Source of the DNA: an uncultured Porphyromonadaceae bacterium
GTDB taxonomy: Bacteria; Bacteroidota; Bacteroidia; Bacteroidales; CAMTPD01
Direction: 5' to 3'
Assembly (NCBI GenBank): GCA_947074265.1
Contig: CAMTPD010000125.1
Location: 1 to 5,756 of the forward strand
Length of the DNA stretch: 5,756 bases
The notes beneath the pieces were generated by a model. That model made no database searches. It saw nothing but the letters and a program-made list of their open reading frames with translations, and was not told where the DNA came from. Positions 1 through 5,756 of this stretch are shown here, one piece after another. The number at the start of each line of letters is the position of its first letter. Positions within the stretch are counted from its first letter, which is position 1. The translations under genes were made by a program, and so were the position numbers.

Positions 1-599
1 ACTACGGTGTATCCTGCGATGTCTTGTTTTTGTGGTTCGTTGGATACTTCTAGTCTGTATGGGGTAACGGTGAGTGTATCACCAACGACTTCTACATCAA
101 ATGATAGATTTCCATTATTGTGTACCTGCGTATAACTACGCTGACCTAGAAGTGATTCGTCTAATGGTGCTGTCAGTTTGATGTAGTCTTGGTTCAAACT
201 GGCTCCTCCCGAACAGTAGTAATAAAGTCCGTTTGGATTTGGAGACGACACGTTAAGGGTGTCTCCGTGAAGTGTGAAGTAGATGGTTTCGCCATCTTTC
301 TGCACCTGAACGGTGTCTTTTCCTTGTATGGCACCAATGGCATCGAATCTGCACGTAGGATTTTTTATGTCTGCTCGTGAGCGTACTGCGATCTTGGCCG
401 TACTGTCTGTTAGTGATGTTATCGATACTGCAATGAAATCATAACCTTCGTTGCGTTGATTGTAGTCGGAGGTTACATAGTTTCCAATCATACTTGTAGT
501 AGGCTTGGCTTGACTCTGATTTTCAGTGCTGGTTTGCTTGCACGATGTAAATGGTAGTACTGCTGATAAAGCAATACCGAGCGATAGGACCTTTTTCAT
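1..599 (-). CDS. Putative secreted lipoprotein, uncharacterised (3' end beyond window)
   Basis: Function unknown. An open minus-strand frame starts at ATG 599-597 and runs without a stop to the window edge, giving about 199 codons; the C-terminus is missing. The N-terminus is a lipoprotein signal: MKK, a hydrophobic stretch (residues 4-17), then F-T-S-C with C20 as the lipidation site. This lipobox is looser than L-A-G-C but acceptable for Bacteroidota. After a short polar linker, residues 37-145 form a compact, probably beta-rich region. It contains two conspicuous motifs, RSRADIKNPTCRFD (residues 73-86) and YYYCSGGASL (126-135). Apart from C20 and the signal, C83 and C129 are the only cysteines visible, so a disulfide is plausible in the envelope. 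The rest continues as beta-strand-like sequence. The start is supported by the signal peptide and an A-rich leader ending AAAAAGAAGTT. The gene is divergent from the sulfatase. The reading frame is solid; membrane anchoring is likely; the role is not inferred. Confidence 0.85.
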   Translation of the reverse strand, partial: MKKVLSLGIALSAVLPFTSCKQTSTENQSQAKPTTSMIGNYVTSDYNQRNEGYDFIAVSITSLTDSTAKIAVRSRADIKNPTCRFDAIGAIQGKDTVQVQKDGETIYFTLHGDTLNVSSPNPNGLYYYCSGGASLNQDYIKLTAPLDESLLGQRSYTQVHNNGNLSFDVEVVGDTLTVTPYRLEVSNEPQKQDIAGYTV

Positions 600-691
600 A
601 ACTTCTTTTTGTTTTTGGCTTTTAGTTCTTTCTATTATAACAAGATTATTGCAACGTGTGAATATGCTTTCTTTTATTTTTTACAGATTCG

Positions 692-721
692 CAAATGTAA
701 TAAGATTTTTAGAAGCACAAT
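692..721 (-). promoter_or_regulatory. Candidate Bacteroidetes-type promoter for the lipoprotein gene
   Basis: On the minus strand, TACATTTG (699-692) is an exact match to the Bacteroidetes -7 consensus TAnnTTTG. Eighteen bases further upstream is ATTG (721-718), a one-mismatch -33 TTTG, with a spacer slightly shorter than the usual 19-21. Transcription from here would leave an A/T-rich leader of roughly 85-90 nt before the ATG at 599. The rest of the 600-843 spacer is A/T-rich, has no gene, and contains no convincing plus-strand -33/-7 pair for the sulfatase. This call rests on the consensus alone. Confidence 0.4.
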
Positions 722-843
722 ATGTCTATGTCGTGGATTGTATTTTTAGAAATTTACACTTTTGTCATAAATCTATTACCTTTACGAATGAGATACGTTT
801 ATCTCTATTATTCGAATTGCTAACTAACAATACAATACGTATC

Positions 844-2346
844 ATGAAAAAGATGATCTGCTGCTCTATGCTTGCTGTGTCGGGATTTGTTTCGGCTCAG
901 GAGCGTCCTAATATTATTGTTTTTTTGGTCGATGATATGGGTGTTATGGATACTTCGCTTCCTTTTATTACAAATGCGAAAGGCGAAGCTGTAAAACATC
1001 CGCTCAACGATTGGTATAGAACTCCCGGAATGGAGCGTATGGCTCAACAAGGGGTTCGCTTCTCTACATTCTACGCACAAAGTGTGAGTTCCCCTACCCG
1101 AACATCCATCATGACCGGTCAAAACGCTACACGTCATGCAACGACCAACTGGATCAACTCTGAAAGTAATAATCGTACGCCGTATGGTCCTGCCGACTGG
1201 AATTGGCAAGGTATCTCGAAGCAAATGCCTACTATTCCGAAGGTGCTAAAAGAGGCCGGTTACCGTACGATTCATGTCGGTAAGGCTCACTTCGGTTGTA
1301 TTGGCAGTGATGGCGAGGATCCTAAAAACATTGGCTTTGATGTAAACATTGCCGGTTGCTCGATAGGTCAGCCGGGGAGTTATTATGGCGAACATGGCTA
1401 TGGCAATATCAAAGGAAATAAGTCGAGGGCTGTACCCGGATTGGAAAAATATCATGGCAAAGATGTATTCCTGAGTGATGCGCTTACTTTGGAAGCAAAC
1501 GAGCAAATTGATAAATCTATTGCGGATAACAAGCCTTTCTTCCTATATATGGCGCATTATGCGGTGCATGCTCCTTTTGAGGCTGATAAGCGTTTTGTGG
1601 CAAACTATACAAATCAAGGGAAAAATGATCAAGCTGTTGCGTTTGCTACCCTGATAGAAGGGATGGATAAGTCGCTGAATGATATCATGGATCATTTGCA
1701 AGAAAAGGGTATCGCTGAGAATACATTGATTATTTTCTTGGGTGATAACGGATCGGATGCTCCGCTTGGTGCGCTGAAAGGTTATACGTCTTCCGCACCG
1801 CTTCGTGGCAAGAAGGGTACTGAATATGAAGGTGGTGTACGTGTGCCGTTTATTGCTTGCTGGGGTAAGCCTGACAAGCATAATAAGTTTCAGCAGCAAA
1901 TGCCTATTGCGGAGAATTCCATTCAACAGCAATTGGGTACAATTATGGATATTTATCCTACGGTATTGCAAGCGGCTAATGTGCAAAAACCGACATCTCA
2001 TGTGATTGACGGCGTAGATCTGACTACTCAATTCGGTGGCAAGAAGAATGAACAACGAGGCGAGAGGGTATGGATGCATTTTCCGCATGCGAATAACGGC
2101 AGTTACTTCACCTCGTTTCGTGATGGCGACTGGAAGTTGATTTATTTCTACAATCCGGAGTTGCCTCAACATCCTTCTTACGAGCTTTACAACTTGAGTA
2201 AAGATCCGGGCGAGACGCAAAACCTGGCAACGACAAACATCAAACGTTTGCGTGAAATGGTAGAGATGATGAGTGCACAGCTCGAAGCCGAACAAGCTCT
2301 TTATCCTGTAGATGCTAATGGCAATACGCTGAAACCATTTATCTAG
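844..2346 (+). CDS. Secreted S1-type sulfatase, Ser-type formylglycine motif
   Basis: Hydrolyses a sulfate ester, probably in the periplasm; the substrate (glycan or aryl) cannot be told from sequence. The protein is 500 aa. Residues 1-18 are a signal peptide (MKKMICCSM...VSA, cleavage before QERPN). Alkaline-phosphatase-superfamily sulfatase landmarks follow in order: metal ligands D30-D31 in FLVDDMG; the signature S82-S-P-T-R86 followed by TSIMTG, where S82 is the residue oxidised to formylglycine; GKAHFG with K147 and H149; H242 in HYAVHAP; metal ligands D301-N302 in LGDNG; K324 before YEGGVRVP; and the C-terminal ELYNLSKDPGE region (447-457) typical of arylsulfatases. All expected active-site residues are present. 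A Ser-type site implies maturation by an anaerobic radical-SAM enzyme (anSME) encoded elsewhere. The frame is open from well upstream (in-frame ATG at 526), but that extension has no signal-like or conserved sequence and overlaps the divergent lipoprotein start, so ATG 844 is chosen. It is monocistronic, ending before a strong hairpin. Confidence 0.95.
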   Translation: MKKMICCSMLAVSGFVSAQERPNIIVFLVDDMGVMDTSLPFITNAKGEAVKHPLNDWYRTPGMERMAQQGVRFSTFYAQSVSSPTRTSIMTGQNATRHATTNWINSESNNRTPYGPADWNWQGISKQMPTIPKVLKEAGYRTIHVGKAHFGCIGSDGEDPKNIGFDVNIAGCSIGQPGSYYGEHGYGNIKGNKSRAVPGLEKYHGKDVFLSDALTLEANEQIDKSIADNKPFFLYMAHYAVHAPFEADKRFVANYTNQGKNDQAVAFATLIEGMDKSLNDIMDHLQEKGIAENTLIIFLGDNGSDAPLGALKGYTSSAPLRGKKGTEYEGGVRVPFIACWGKPDKHNKFQQQMPIAENSIQQQLGTIMDIYPTVLQAANVQKPTSHVIDGVDLTTQFGGKKNEQRGERVWMHFPHANNGSYFTSFRDGDWKLIYFYNPELPQHPSYELYNLSKDPGETQNLATTNIKRLREMVEMMSAQLEAEQALYPVDANGNTLKPFI

Positions 2347-2367
2347 GATTGACTGGTTACGAAATAG

Positions 2368-2413
2368 AAACTCCTCAGATCTTACCGAACAACGGACAAG
2401 ATCTGAGGAGTTT
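2368..2413. terminator. Bidirectional intrinsic terminator between convergent genes
   Basis: A perfect 16-bp inverted repeat has arms AAACTCCTCAGATCTT (2368-2383) and AAGATCTGAGGAGTTT (2398-2413). The 14-base loop can form a further CCG/CGG pairing. On the plus strand it is followed by a T-rich tail (TTTATTTATA) 21 bases after the sulfatase stop. On the minus strand the stem also leads into a T-rich stretch (TTTCTATTT), 18 bases after the phosphodiesterase stop. Its position between two convergent stops and its symmetry indicate termination in both directions. Confidence 0.9.
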
Positions 2414-2431
2414 ATTTATATATAGGTATGG

Positions 2432-3670
2432 TTAATCTACATACCAACAGTTATTTTGCGTATTGGGTGTAACGACACTAAACTTATAAAAGTCTGACGG
2501 ATATTTGCTTGTGTCAACGGTAAAGTTTTCGGCTCCGGCCTTTACTGTTCCTACTTTGATCCATTGATCTGCGCCACCGGTTTTGTAGTTGTTGGTCGTA
2601 CTCATGTATACCGTTGCTTTCGCTTTGGGATTATAAGCTTTCCATGTGAGGTTGATATTGCCATTCGCCTTAGCCGCCTCAACACCTACAAGATCTGTCT
2701 TCCCGATAAAAGAAACACCTTCTATCTCTGATTTCAATGGTTGAGGGATCTCAAAATTCATATAACGGCAAATAGATGGCATCACATCCAGAATCGAGTT
2801 GTACTGGTTGTTGAAGTGCGCATTGGGCTTTTGGTTGGTTGCGTACCAAACGGTGCGTTCACGGTCTGAGTGGCCGCCGTGTGAGTAACCATCGTCTTTA
2901 CGACCATGATCGGTTACTACCACTACCATCCATTCTTCTCCGCTTTTTTGCTCGCGCTCTTTTACTGCTTCCCAGATACGACTCACTTGGTTGTCTGCAT
3001 CTTTTACATATCCGTCGAACTTCTCGCCATTACCAAAATGGTGTCCGGCATCGTCTGTATATTGCAAATATACCCACGTAAGATCGGGTGCTTCGGTACG
3101 AATCGATTGTGCCGCTTTGTCTGCTACAGCTTCATCGATCTTTAGAATCTGCAAATTATCTTTTTCTTTCGGATAGTTCTTATCATCAAGTTCCATACCG
3201 TCATAGGCATAATCAAGCTTTATGGCTCCGGCATCCGGCTTCCCTTCTCCCACGAGTTTGGTACGGTTGTCTTCCCAGGTAGAAAAGATAGCGGTAGACA
3301 CATCTCGCTTTTGATTCTTCGCAATGCGAAATATAGTCCAATAGTTATAGTTAGGTGCTTCGATACCATTTCCCCATACATTGTGTTTATTTACCCATGT
3401 GGAGGTTAGTAGCGAATTGTAACATACGGCCGAGATAGTTGGAGTCTGAGAATAACCACCCTCTTTGCCTCCCATAAATGCACGACTGTAACCGCCCTGA
3501 TTACTGATTTCGTCTATCGCCGGTGTATGTACACGTTCGATTACGTCTGCCGGGATACCATCTACAATTACAAAAACAGATTTTCGCTTTCCTGCAAAAA
3601 CCGAAGAAACTGCCATAAGCATTACTGCTCCCATTAGAAAGGATCGCTTGCTTTTCAAGGAATTAGTCAT
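2432..3670 (-). CDS. Exported alkaline phosphatase-superfamily phosphodiesterase/nucleotide pyrophosphatase-like protein
   Basis: Probably a metal-dependent phosphodiesterase or phosphatase outside the cytoplasm; the substrate is unknown. The protein is 412 aa. Residues 1-26 are a signal peptide (K/R-rich start, hydrophobic 11-25, ending VFA before GKRKS). The catalytic domain covers about 30-320. Metal-site residues that can be seen are D37 in VIVDG; D206 and H210 in YTDDAGHHFG (the D-x-x-x-H pair of NPP-type enzymes); D254-H255 in VTDHGR; and H264/H267 in YSHGGHSDRE. The nucleophile falls in SQTPTIS (74-80). Alignment to the LVTG-like LLTS (87-90) favours S80, but T78 is possible. The Asn usually found shortly after the nucleophile in NPPs is not at the matching position (C83). 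Residues about 323-412 form an extra, probably beta-rich tail (with ITW/YMSTT-like strands) resembling a fibronectin-type add-on. It is convergent with the sulfatase and 130 bases downstream of cbiB in the same direction, but has its own candidate -7 element. The superfamily assignment is firm; the exact activity is not. Confidence 0.88.
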   Translation of the reverse strand: MTNSLKSKRSFLMGAVMLMAVSSVFAGKRKSVFVIVDGIPADVIERVHTPAIDEISNQGGYSRAFMGGKEGGYSQTPTISAVCYNSLLTSTWVNKHNVWGNGIEAPNYNYWTIFRIAKNQKRDVSTAIFSTWEDNRTKLVGEGKPDAGAIKLDYAYDGMELDDKNYPKEKDNLQILKIDEAVADKAAQSIRTEAPDLTWVYLQYTDDAGHHFGNGEKFDGYVKDADNQVSRIWEAVKEREQKSGEEWMVVVVTDHGRKDDGYSHGGHSDRERTVWYATNQKPNAHFNNQYNSILDVMPSICRYMNFEIPQPLKSEIEGVSFIGKTDLVGVEAAKANGNINLTWKAYNPKAKATVYMSTTNNYKTGGADQWIKVGTVKAGAENFTVDTSKYPSDFYKFSVVTPNTQNNCWYVD

Positions 3671-3702
3671 AGTTGCGTGTTTTTCTTGATTGATATATTT
3701 GT

Positions 3703-3738
3703 TTTGTTATCGTGTTAGAAACGATCAAAGATAACAAA
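3703..3738. repeat. Inverted repeat across the phosphodiesterase promoter region (possible operator)
   Basis: Arms TTTGTTATC (3703-3711) and GATAACAAA (3730-3738) are perfect 9-bp inverted repeats separated by 18 bases. A second, smaller pair, ATCGT/ACGAT (3709-3713 and 3721-3725), is nested inside. The right arm overlaps the candidate -7 element at 3726-3733, which is where a repressor or activator site could act. The repeat is seen directly; a regulatory role is inference, and a short A/T-rich repeat of this size could be chance. Confidence 0.4.
3726..3733 (-). promoter_or_regulatory. Candidate -7 promoter element for the phosphodiesterase gene
   Basis: The minus strand reads TATCTTTG, an exact fit to the Bacteroidetes -7 consensus TAnnTTTG. 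No good TTTG is present 19-21 bases upstream, so the -33 half is missing or degenerate. A start just downstream would give a leader of about 50 nt to the ATG at 3670. The remainder of the 3671-3800 spacer shows no gene and no clear terminator for the cbiB transcript, so read-through from cbiB is also possible. Confidence 0.4.
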
Positions 3739-3800
3739 TCACCCAATACAACTATCTAAAAAGTAAGATCCGGCAATAACTTCATCAAATCGTAATACAA

Positions 3801-4745
3801 TTATAGAAAAGCAACGATAGCTTCCAATGCAACTACCAGTATGACCATCATCAATGCTACACGCAGATTGACCCGACAAGCTGTTTGTACATCCTCGTGT
3901 GTCAGTTCGCGATCGTTGGTTCCGATATAAGGCTTATCTACTACCTTTCCGTGATAGGTATTAGGTCCGCCAAAGCGACAGTCGAGTATTCCGGCTAGAG
4001 CCGATTCGGGATATCCTGAATTCGGACTCGCATGTTTACGTCCGTATAACTTTACAAAACGAAAACCCCTAAGGCTGAAAGGGATTATCAGCATTAGAAA
4101 AGCCGTGAGGCGTGCCGGTATGTAATTGGCTACATCATCTAAACGTGCCGAGAAGAAACCAAAGTTGCGGTATCGCTCGCTTTTGTAACCTACCATAGAG
4201 TCGAGGGTATTGATCATTTTGTAAGTCATCATCAACGGGATGCCACCAATGGCATAATAAAAGATAGGAGCCACTACCCCATCGCTTAGGTTTTCGGATA
4301 AGGTTTCGAGTGTAGCCGTTCGTATCTGGGAAAAAGAAAGTGTACTCGTTTCTCTACCTACGATCCAACTCAGCTGCTCTCTTGCTCCCGGCAAATCGCC
4401 TTTTTGCACAAAGCGTTCTACCTTCATTCCTTCATCGATCAGCGATTTATTGCTTATCCCGAAAAAGAAGAATGCGATATTAAAAACATACAACAGAATG
4501 GGGTAGTCGGATAGAGTGAATTGCAAAATAGAGAAAATGCCCCATGTTGCGCACACGAGTAGTATACACGTAAAGATGCCTTTTATTTTGCGTCTGGTTC
4601 CTTGGTTGAGATGTGCTTCCATAAAAGCAATCACATTGCCAAACAAACGTATGGGATGTGGCATTTTGTAGGGATCTCCCACAATACAGTCTATGATAAA
4701 GCCGATCAATACAGGTGTGATCGTATAAGAAAAATATTCAATCAT
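3801..4745 (-). CDS. cbiB: Adenosylcobinamide-phosphate synthase CbiB
   Basis: Membrane enzyme of cobamide (vitamin B12) synthesis. It amidates adenosylcobyric acid with (R)-1-amino-2-propanol O-2-phosphate to give adenosylcobinamide phosphate. The 314 aa are the usual family length. Visible family motifs are D19-x-x-x-G-D-P25 and H30-P-x-R33 near the N-terminus; LSWIVGRET (125-133); ETLSENLSDGVVAP (147-160); INTLDSMVGYK (178-188); SARLDDVANYIPARL (199-213); and SPNSGYPESALAG (240-252). Hydrophobic membrane segments lie at about 8-23, 56-76, 82-98, 214-226 and 297-314. The gene starts 17 bases after the stop of a threonine-phosphate decarboxylase gene, which supplies its aminopropanol phosphate substrate, so the two are almost certainly one operon. 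No cobalamin riboswitch is present between them. The same protein is called CobD in Pseudomonas nomenclature. No sign of damage. Confidence 0.96.
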   Translation of the reverse strand: MIEYFSYTITPVLIGFIIDCIVGDPYKMPHPIRLFGNVIAFMEAHLNQGTRRKIKGIFTCILLVCATWGIFSILQFTLSDYPILLYVFNIAFFFFGISNKSLIDEGMKVERFVQKGDLPGAREQLSWIVGRETSTLSFSQIRTATLETLSENLSDGVVAPIFYYAIGGIPLMMTYKMINTLDSMVGYKSERYRNFGFFSARLDDVANYIPARLTAFLMLIIPFSLRGFRFVKLYGRKHASPNSGYPESALAGILDCRFGGPNTYHGKVVDKPYIGTNDRELTHEDVQTACRVNLRVALMMVILVVALEAIVAFL

Positions 4746-4762
4746 AATTATAAACTATCTAC

Positions 4763-5509
4763 TTAGATCAAACCTTTAGATTGTGCATCGTGCATTGCTT
4801 TTACCAAGGCTTCATTTGCTTCTCTGCTTTGTACCGCTACCCTAAAACAATGCTGATCGAGGGCTCTGAAGTTAGATGCATCTCGAATCAAGATACCATG
4901 TGTTTCGATCAGAAATGCTTTCAATTCGGAGGCTATGCCTTTGTTTAATCGACATAAAAAGAAGTTACACGAAGAGGGCTCTACTTCGATTTCGGGCAAG
5001 TCTGCAAATGCATTCACCAGAAAAGACACCTCCGTTTGCAATTCTTTAAAGTCGGGCAAAAGCACCTCGTAATGCTCCATGATAAACAGTCCTGCTTCTT
5101 GCGAAAGTGCATTCACACTCCAAGGCGGGCGCATCTCTTGCAGTTGGGCAATCACAGCTTCGCTTGCAATGATATAGCCTAGGCGAATGCCGGGTATGGC
5201 AAATAGCTTTGTCAGCGAATGAATGGAAATGAGGTTTGAAGGCTCGTTTGTATCCGAAGTTGCATGTTCGCCCGAACACAATCCGGCATAGGCTTCGTCG
5301 AGAATAAAGGATGTATCGGGATATTGCTCGGCTACAGCTCTAATTACTGCTTTATCGGTAAAATACCCATCGGGATTATTGGGTGTAGCTAACCAAACCG
5401 TTTGATAACGGCTCATGTCTGTTGATGAGAAATCACGAAGTGCAACGAACGAAAGATCGTGTCGATACAGTTTGCAGGCATCTTCGTATTCGGCAAAAGC
5501 AGGCGGACG
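4763..5509 (-). CDS. cobD: Threonine-phosphate decarboxylase (CobD, Salmonella naming), 5'-truncated at contig chimera
   Basis: PLP-dependent fold-type I enzyme that decarboxylates L-threonine phosphate to (R)-1-amino-2-propanol O-2-phosphate, the substrate of the neighbouring CbiB. About 248 codons are recognisable; the family is about 330-360 aa, so roughly the first 90-100 residues are absent. Reading toward the C-terminus: PPAFAEYEDA (5508-5479), the conserved P-x-F-x-E-Y region; ATPNNPDG; the cofactor-ring Asp in FILDEAY; the PLP lysine in SLTKLFAIPGIRLGY (Lys codon 5209-5207); PPWSVNALSQEAG, a hallmark that separates CobD from HisC; and FRVAVQSREANEALV at the C-terminus. ATG 5416 is only an internal Met, since homologous sequence continues upstream of it. 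The frame remains open to 5536 and stops at TAA 5539-5537, but 5510 onward no longer looks like the gene. The truncation coincides with CpG-poor foreign sequence and an adapter, so the chromosomal gene is probably intact. HisC is the less likely alternative. Confidence 0.9.
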   Translation of the reverse strand, partial: RPPAFAEYEDACKLYRHDLSFVALRDFSSTDMSRYQTVWLATPNNPDGYFTDKAVIRAVAEQYPDTSFILDEAYAGLCSGEHATSDTNEPSNLISIHSLTKLFAIPGIRLGYIIASEAVIAQLQEMRPPWSVNALSQEAGLFIMEHYEVLLPDFKELQTEVSFLVNAFADLPEIEVEPSSCNFFLCRLNKGIASELKAFLIETHGILIRDASNFRALDQHCFRVAVQSREANEALVKAMHDAQSKGLI

Positions 5510-5710
5510 CAGAAGTGGAGCAGAGAGGTAGGTCCATTACTTTAATGCAGTTTAAGTGCATAATTCACCATCTGCCTGTTTCTGCGTTATCTGATACTAA
5601 AGGACTGATTGGGGATCAGTAGCCCATAATGGTTTATATTAGGAGTGAGGAAAAGAAACCTGATCTAGCATCAACAGTATTCTCACTGAATTAACCCTCT
5701 ATTTCACTCT
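5510..5710. other. Foreign, non-coding CpG-poor block (probable chimeric eukaryotic/host DNA)
   Basis: The decarboxylase frame stops making sense here, and no bacterial gene or promoter is visible on either strand. CpG drops sharply: I count 1 CpG in 5521-5710 against 14 in the preceding 190 bases (5331-5520). The last bacterial-style CpG is at 5508-5509. The texture (A/T-rich and C/T-rich runs, stops in all frames, near-absent CpG) resembles vertebrate intergenic DNA. The left junction is not exact; it lies between about 5509 and 5537. The right edge is the adapter. The foreign origin is an inference; the species cannot be named by eye. Confidence 0.65.
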
Positions 5711-5756
5711 AGATCGGAAGAGCACACGTCTGAACTCCAGTCACTCCGGAGAATCT
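5711..5756 (+). other. Illumina TruSeq adapter read-through with 8-base index
   Basis: The window ends with the TruSeq read-1-side adapter. It begins AGATCGGAAGAGC and continues through CTCCAGTCAC to position 5744 as an exact match to the known 34-base sequence. Positions 5745-5752 read TCCGGAGA, the position and length of a dual-index i7 barcode and identical to the one I recall as TruSeq HT D702. Positions 5753-5756 (ATCT) begin the constant sequence after the index. This is synthetic DNA left in the assembly, and it marks 5710 as the end of a library insert. Confidence 0.98.

Noticed and set aside
741..784. TATTTTTA and TACCTTTA as sulfatase promoter -7 elements
   Set aside because: Each has one mismatch to TAnnTTTG, and neither has a TTTG at 19-21 bases upstream; such matches are common in A/T-rich spacers.
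526..843. N-terminal extension of the sulfatase frame
   Set aside because: It overlaps the divergent lipoprotein start and its promoter region, shows no conserved sequence, and would bury a textbook signal peptide that begins at 844.
1543..2295. Long minus-strand open frame opposite the sulfatase
   Set aside because: It is fully antisense to a well-conserved enzyme, and its translation is rich in Arg, Ile, His and Leu without domain features, typical of a shadow frame.
4270..4275. GCCACT resembling part of a cobalamin-riboswitch B12 box
   Set aside because: It lies inside the cbiB coding sequence and has none of the other riboswitch elements; no intergenic region in the window carries a cobalamin riboswitch.
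4763..5539. cobD as a genuine pseudogene or N-terminally deleted enzyme
   Set aside because: The frame loss coincides with a CpG-poor block that ends in sequencing adapter, so an assembly or library chimera is the simpler explanation.
5604..5620. Short hairpin ACTGAT/ATCAGT
   Set aside because: A 6-bp stem with a 5-base loop in the foreign block, without a T-tract; expected by chance.
5422..5622. Small plus-strand open frame of 66 codons
   Set aside because: It is antisense to cobD and crosses the chimeric junction; it has no start context or recognisable protein features.
1..5756. CRISPR arrays, tRNA/rRNA genes, insertion sequences, toxin-antitoxin or defence modules
   Set aside because: No direct-repeat arrays, RNA cloverleaf patterns, transposase motifs or small paired frames were seen on either strand.

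Overview
The window looks like the end of a contig from a Bacteroidales bacterium (phylum Bacteroidota). The evidence is an extracytoplasmic sulfatase of the Ser type, a putative lipoprotein with a permissive SPII signal, A/T-rich leaders without Shine-Dalgarno sites, and two -7 elements that fit the Bacteroidetes consensus TAnnTTTG. The genus is not resolved; a host-associated Porphyromonas/Parabacteroides-like organism would fit. The last ~245 bases are not bacterial chromosome in my reading.

Layout. Positions 1-599 (minus) hold the 5' part of an uncharacterised lipoprotein gene that runs off the left edge. A 244-base divergent spacer (600-843) separates it from a secreted sulfatase (844-2346, plus). 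A strong 16-bp hairpin (2368-2413) sits between the sulfatase and a convergent secreted alkaline-phosphatase-superfamily phosphodiesterase (2432-3670, minus). Upstream of the phosphodiesterase is a 130-base spacer with a -7 element inside an inverted repeat. Next come two cobamide (vitamin B12) lower-axial-arm genes, both on minus: cbiB (3801-4745) and, 17 bases upstream of it, a cobD-type threonine-phosphate decarboxylase (4763 to about 5509) whose N-terminal third is missing.

Contig end. The decarboxylase reading frame is lost at about 5510-5539. It gives way to ~175-200 bases of CpG-poor, non-coding sequence that looks like eukaryotic, possibly vertebrate host, DNA. This is followed directly by an Illumina TruSeq adapter with an eight-base index (5711-5756). 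The decarboxylase truncation is therefore most likely a library or assembly artefact and not a biological pseudogene.

How the genes work together. CobD makes (R)-1-amino-2-propanol O-2-phosphate, and CbiB joins it to adenosylcobyric acid to give adenosylcobinamide phosphate, so these two form a clear functional pair. The sulfatase and phosphodiesterase are both exported members of the alkaline phosphatase superfamily and probably act on sulfated or phosphorylated material outside the cytoplasm; no direct link to the cobamide genes is visible. I found no undescribed system here. The most useful observations are the chimeric, adapter-bearing end, the uncharacterised lipoprotein, and the atypical nucleophile region of the phosphodiesterase.
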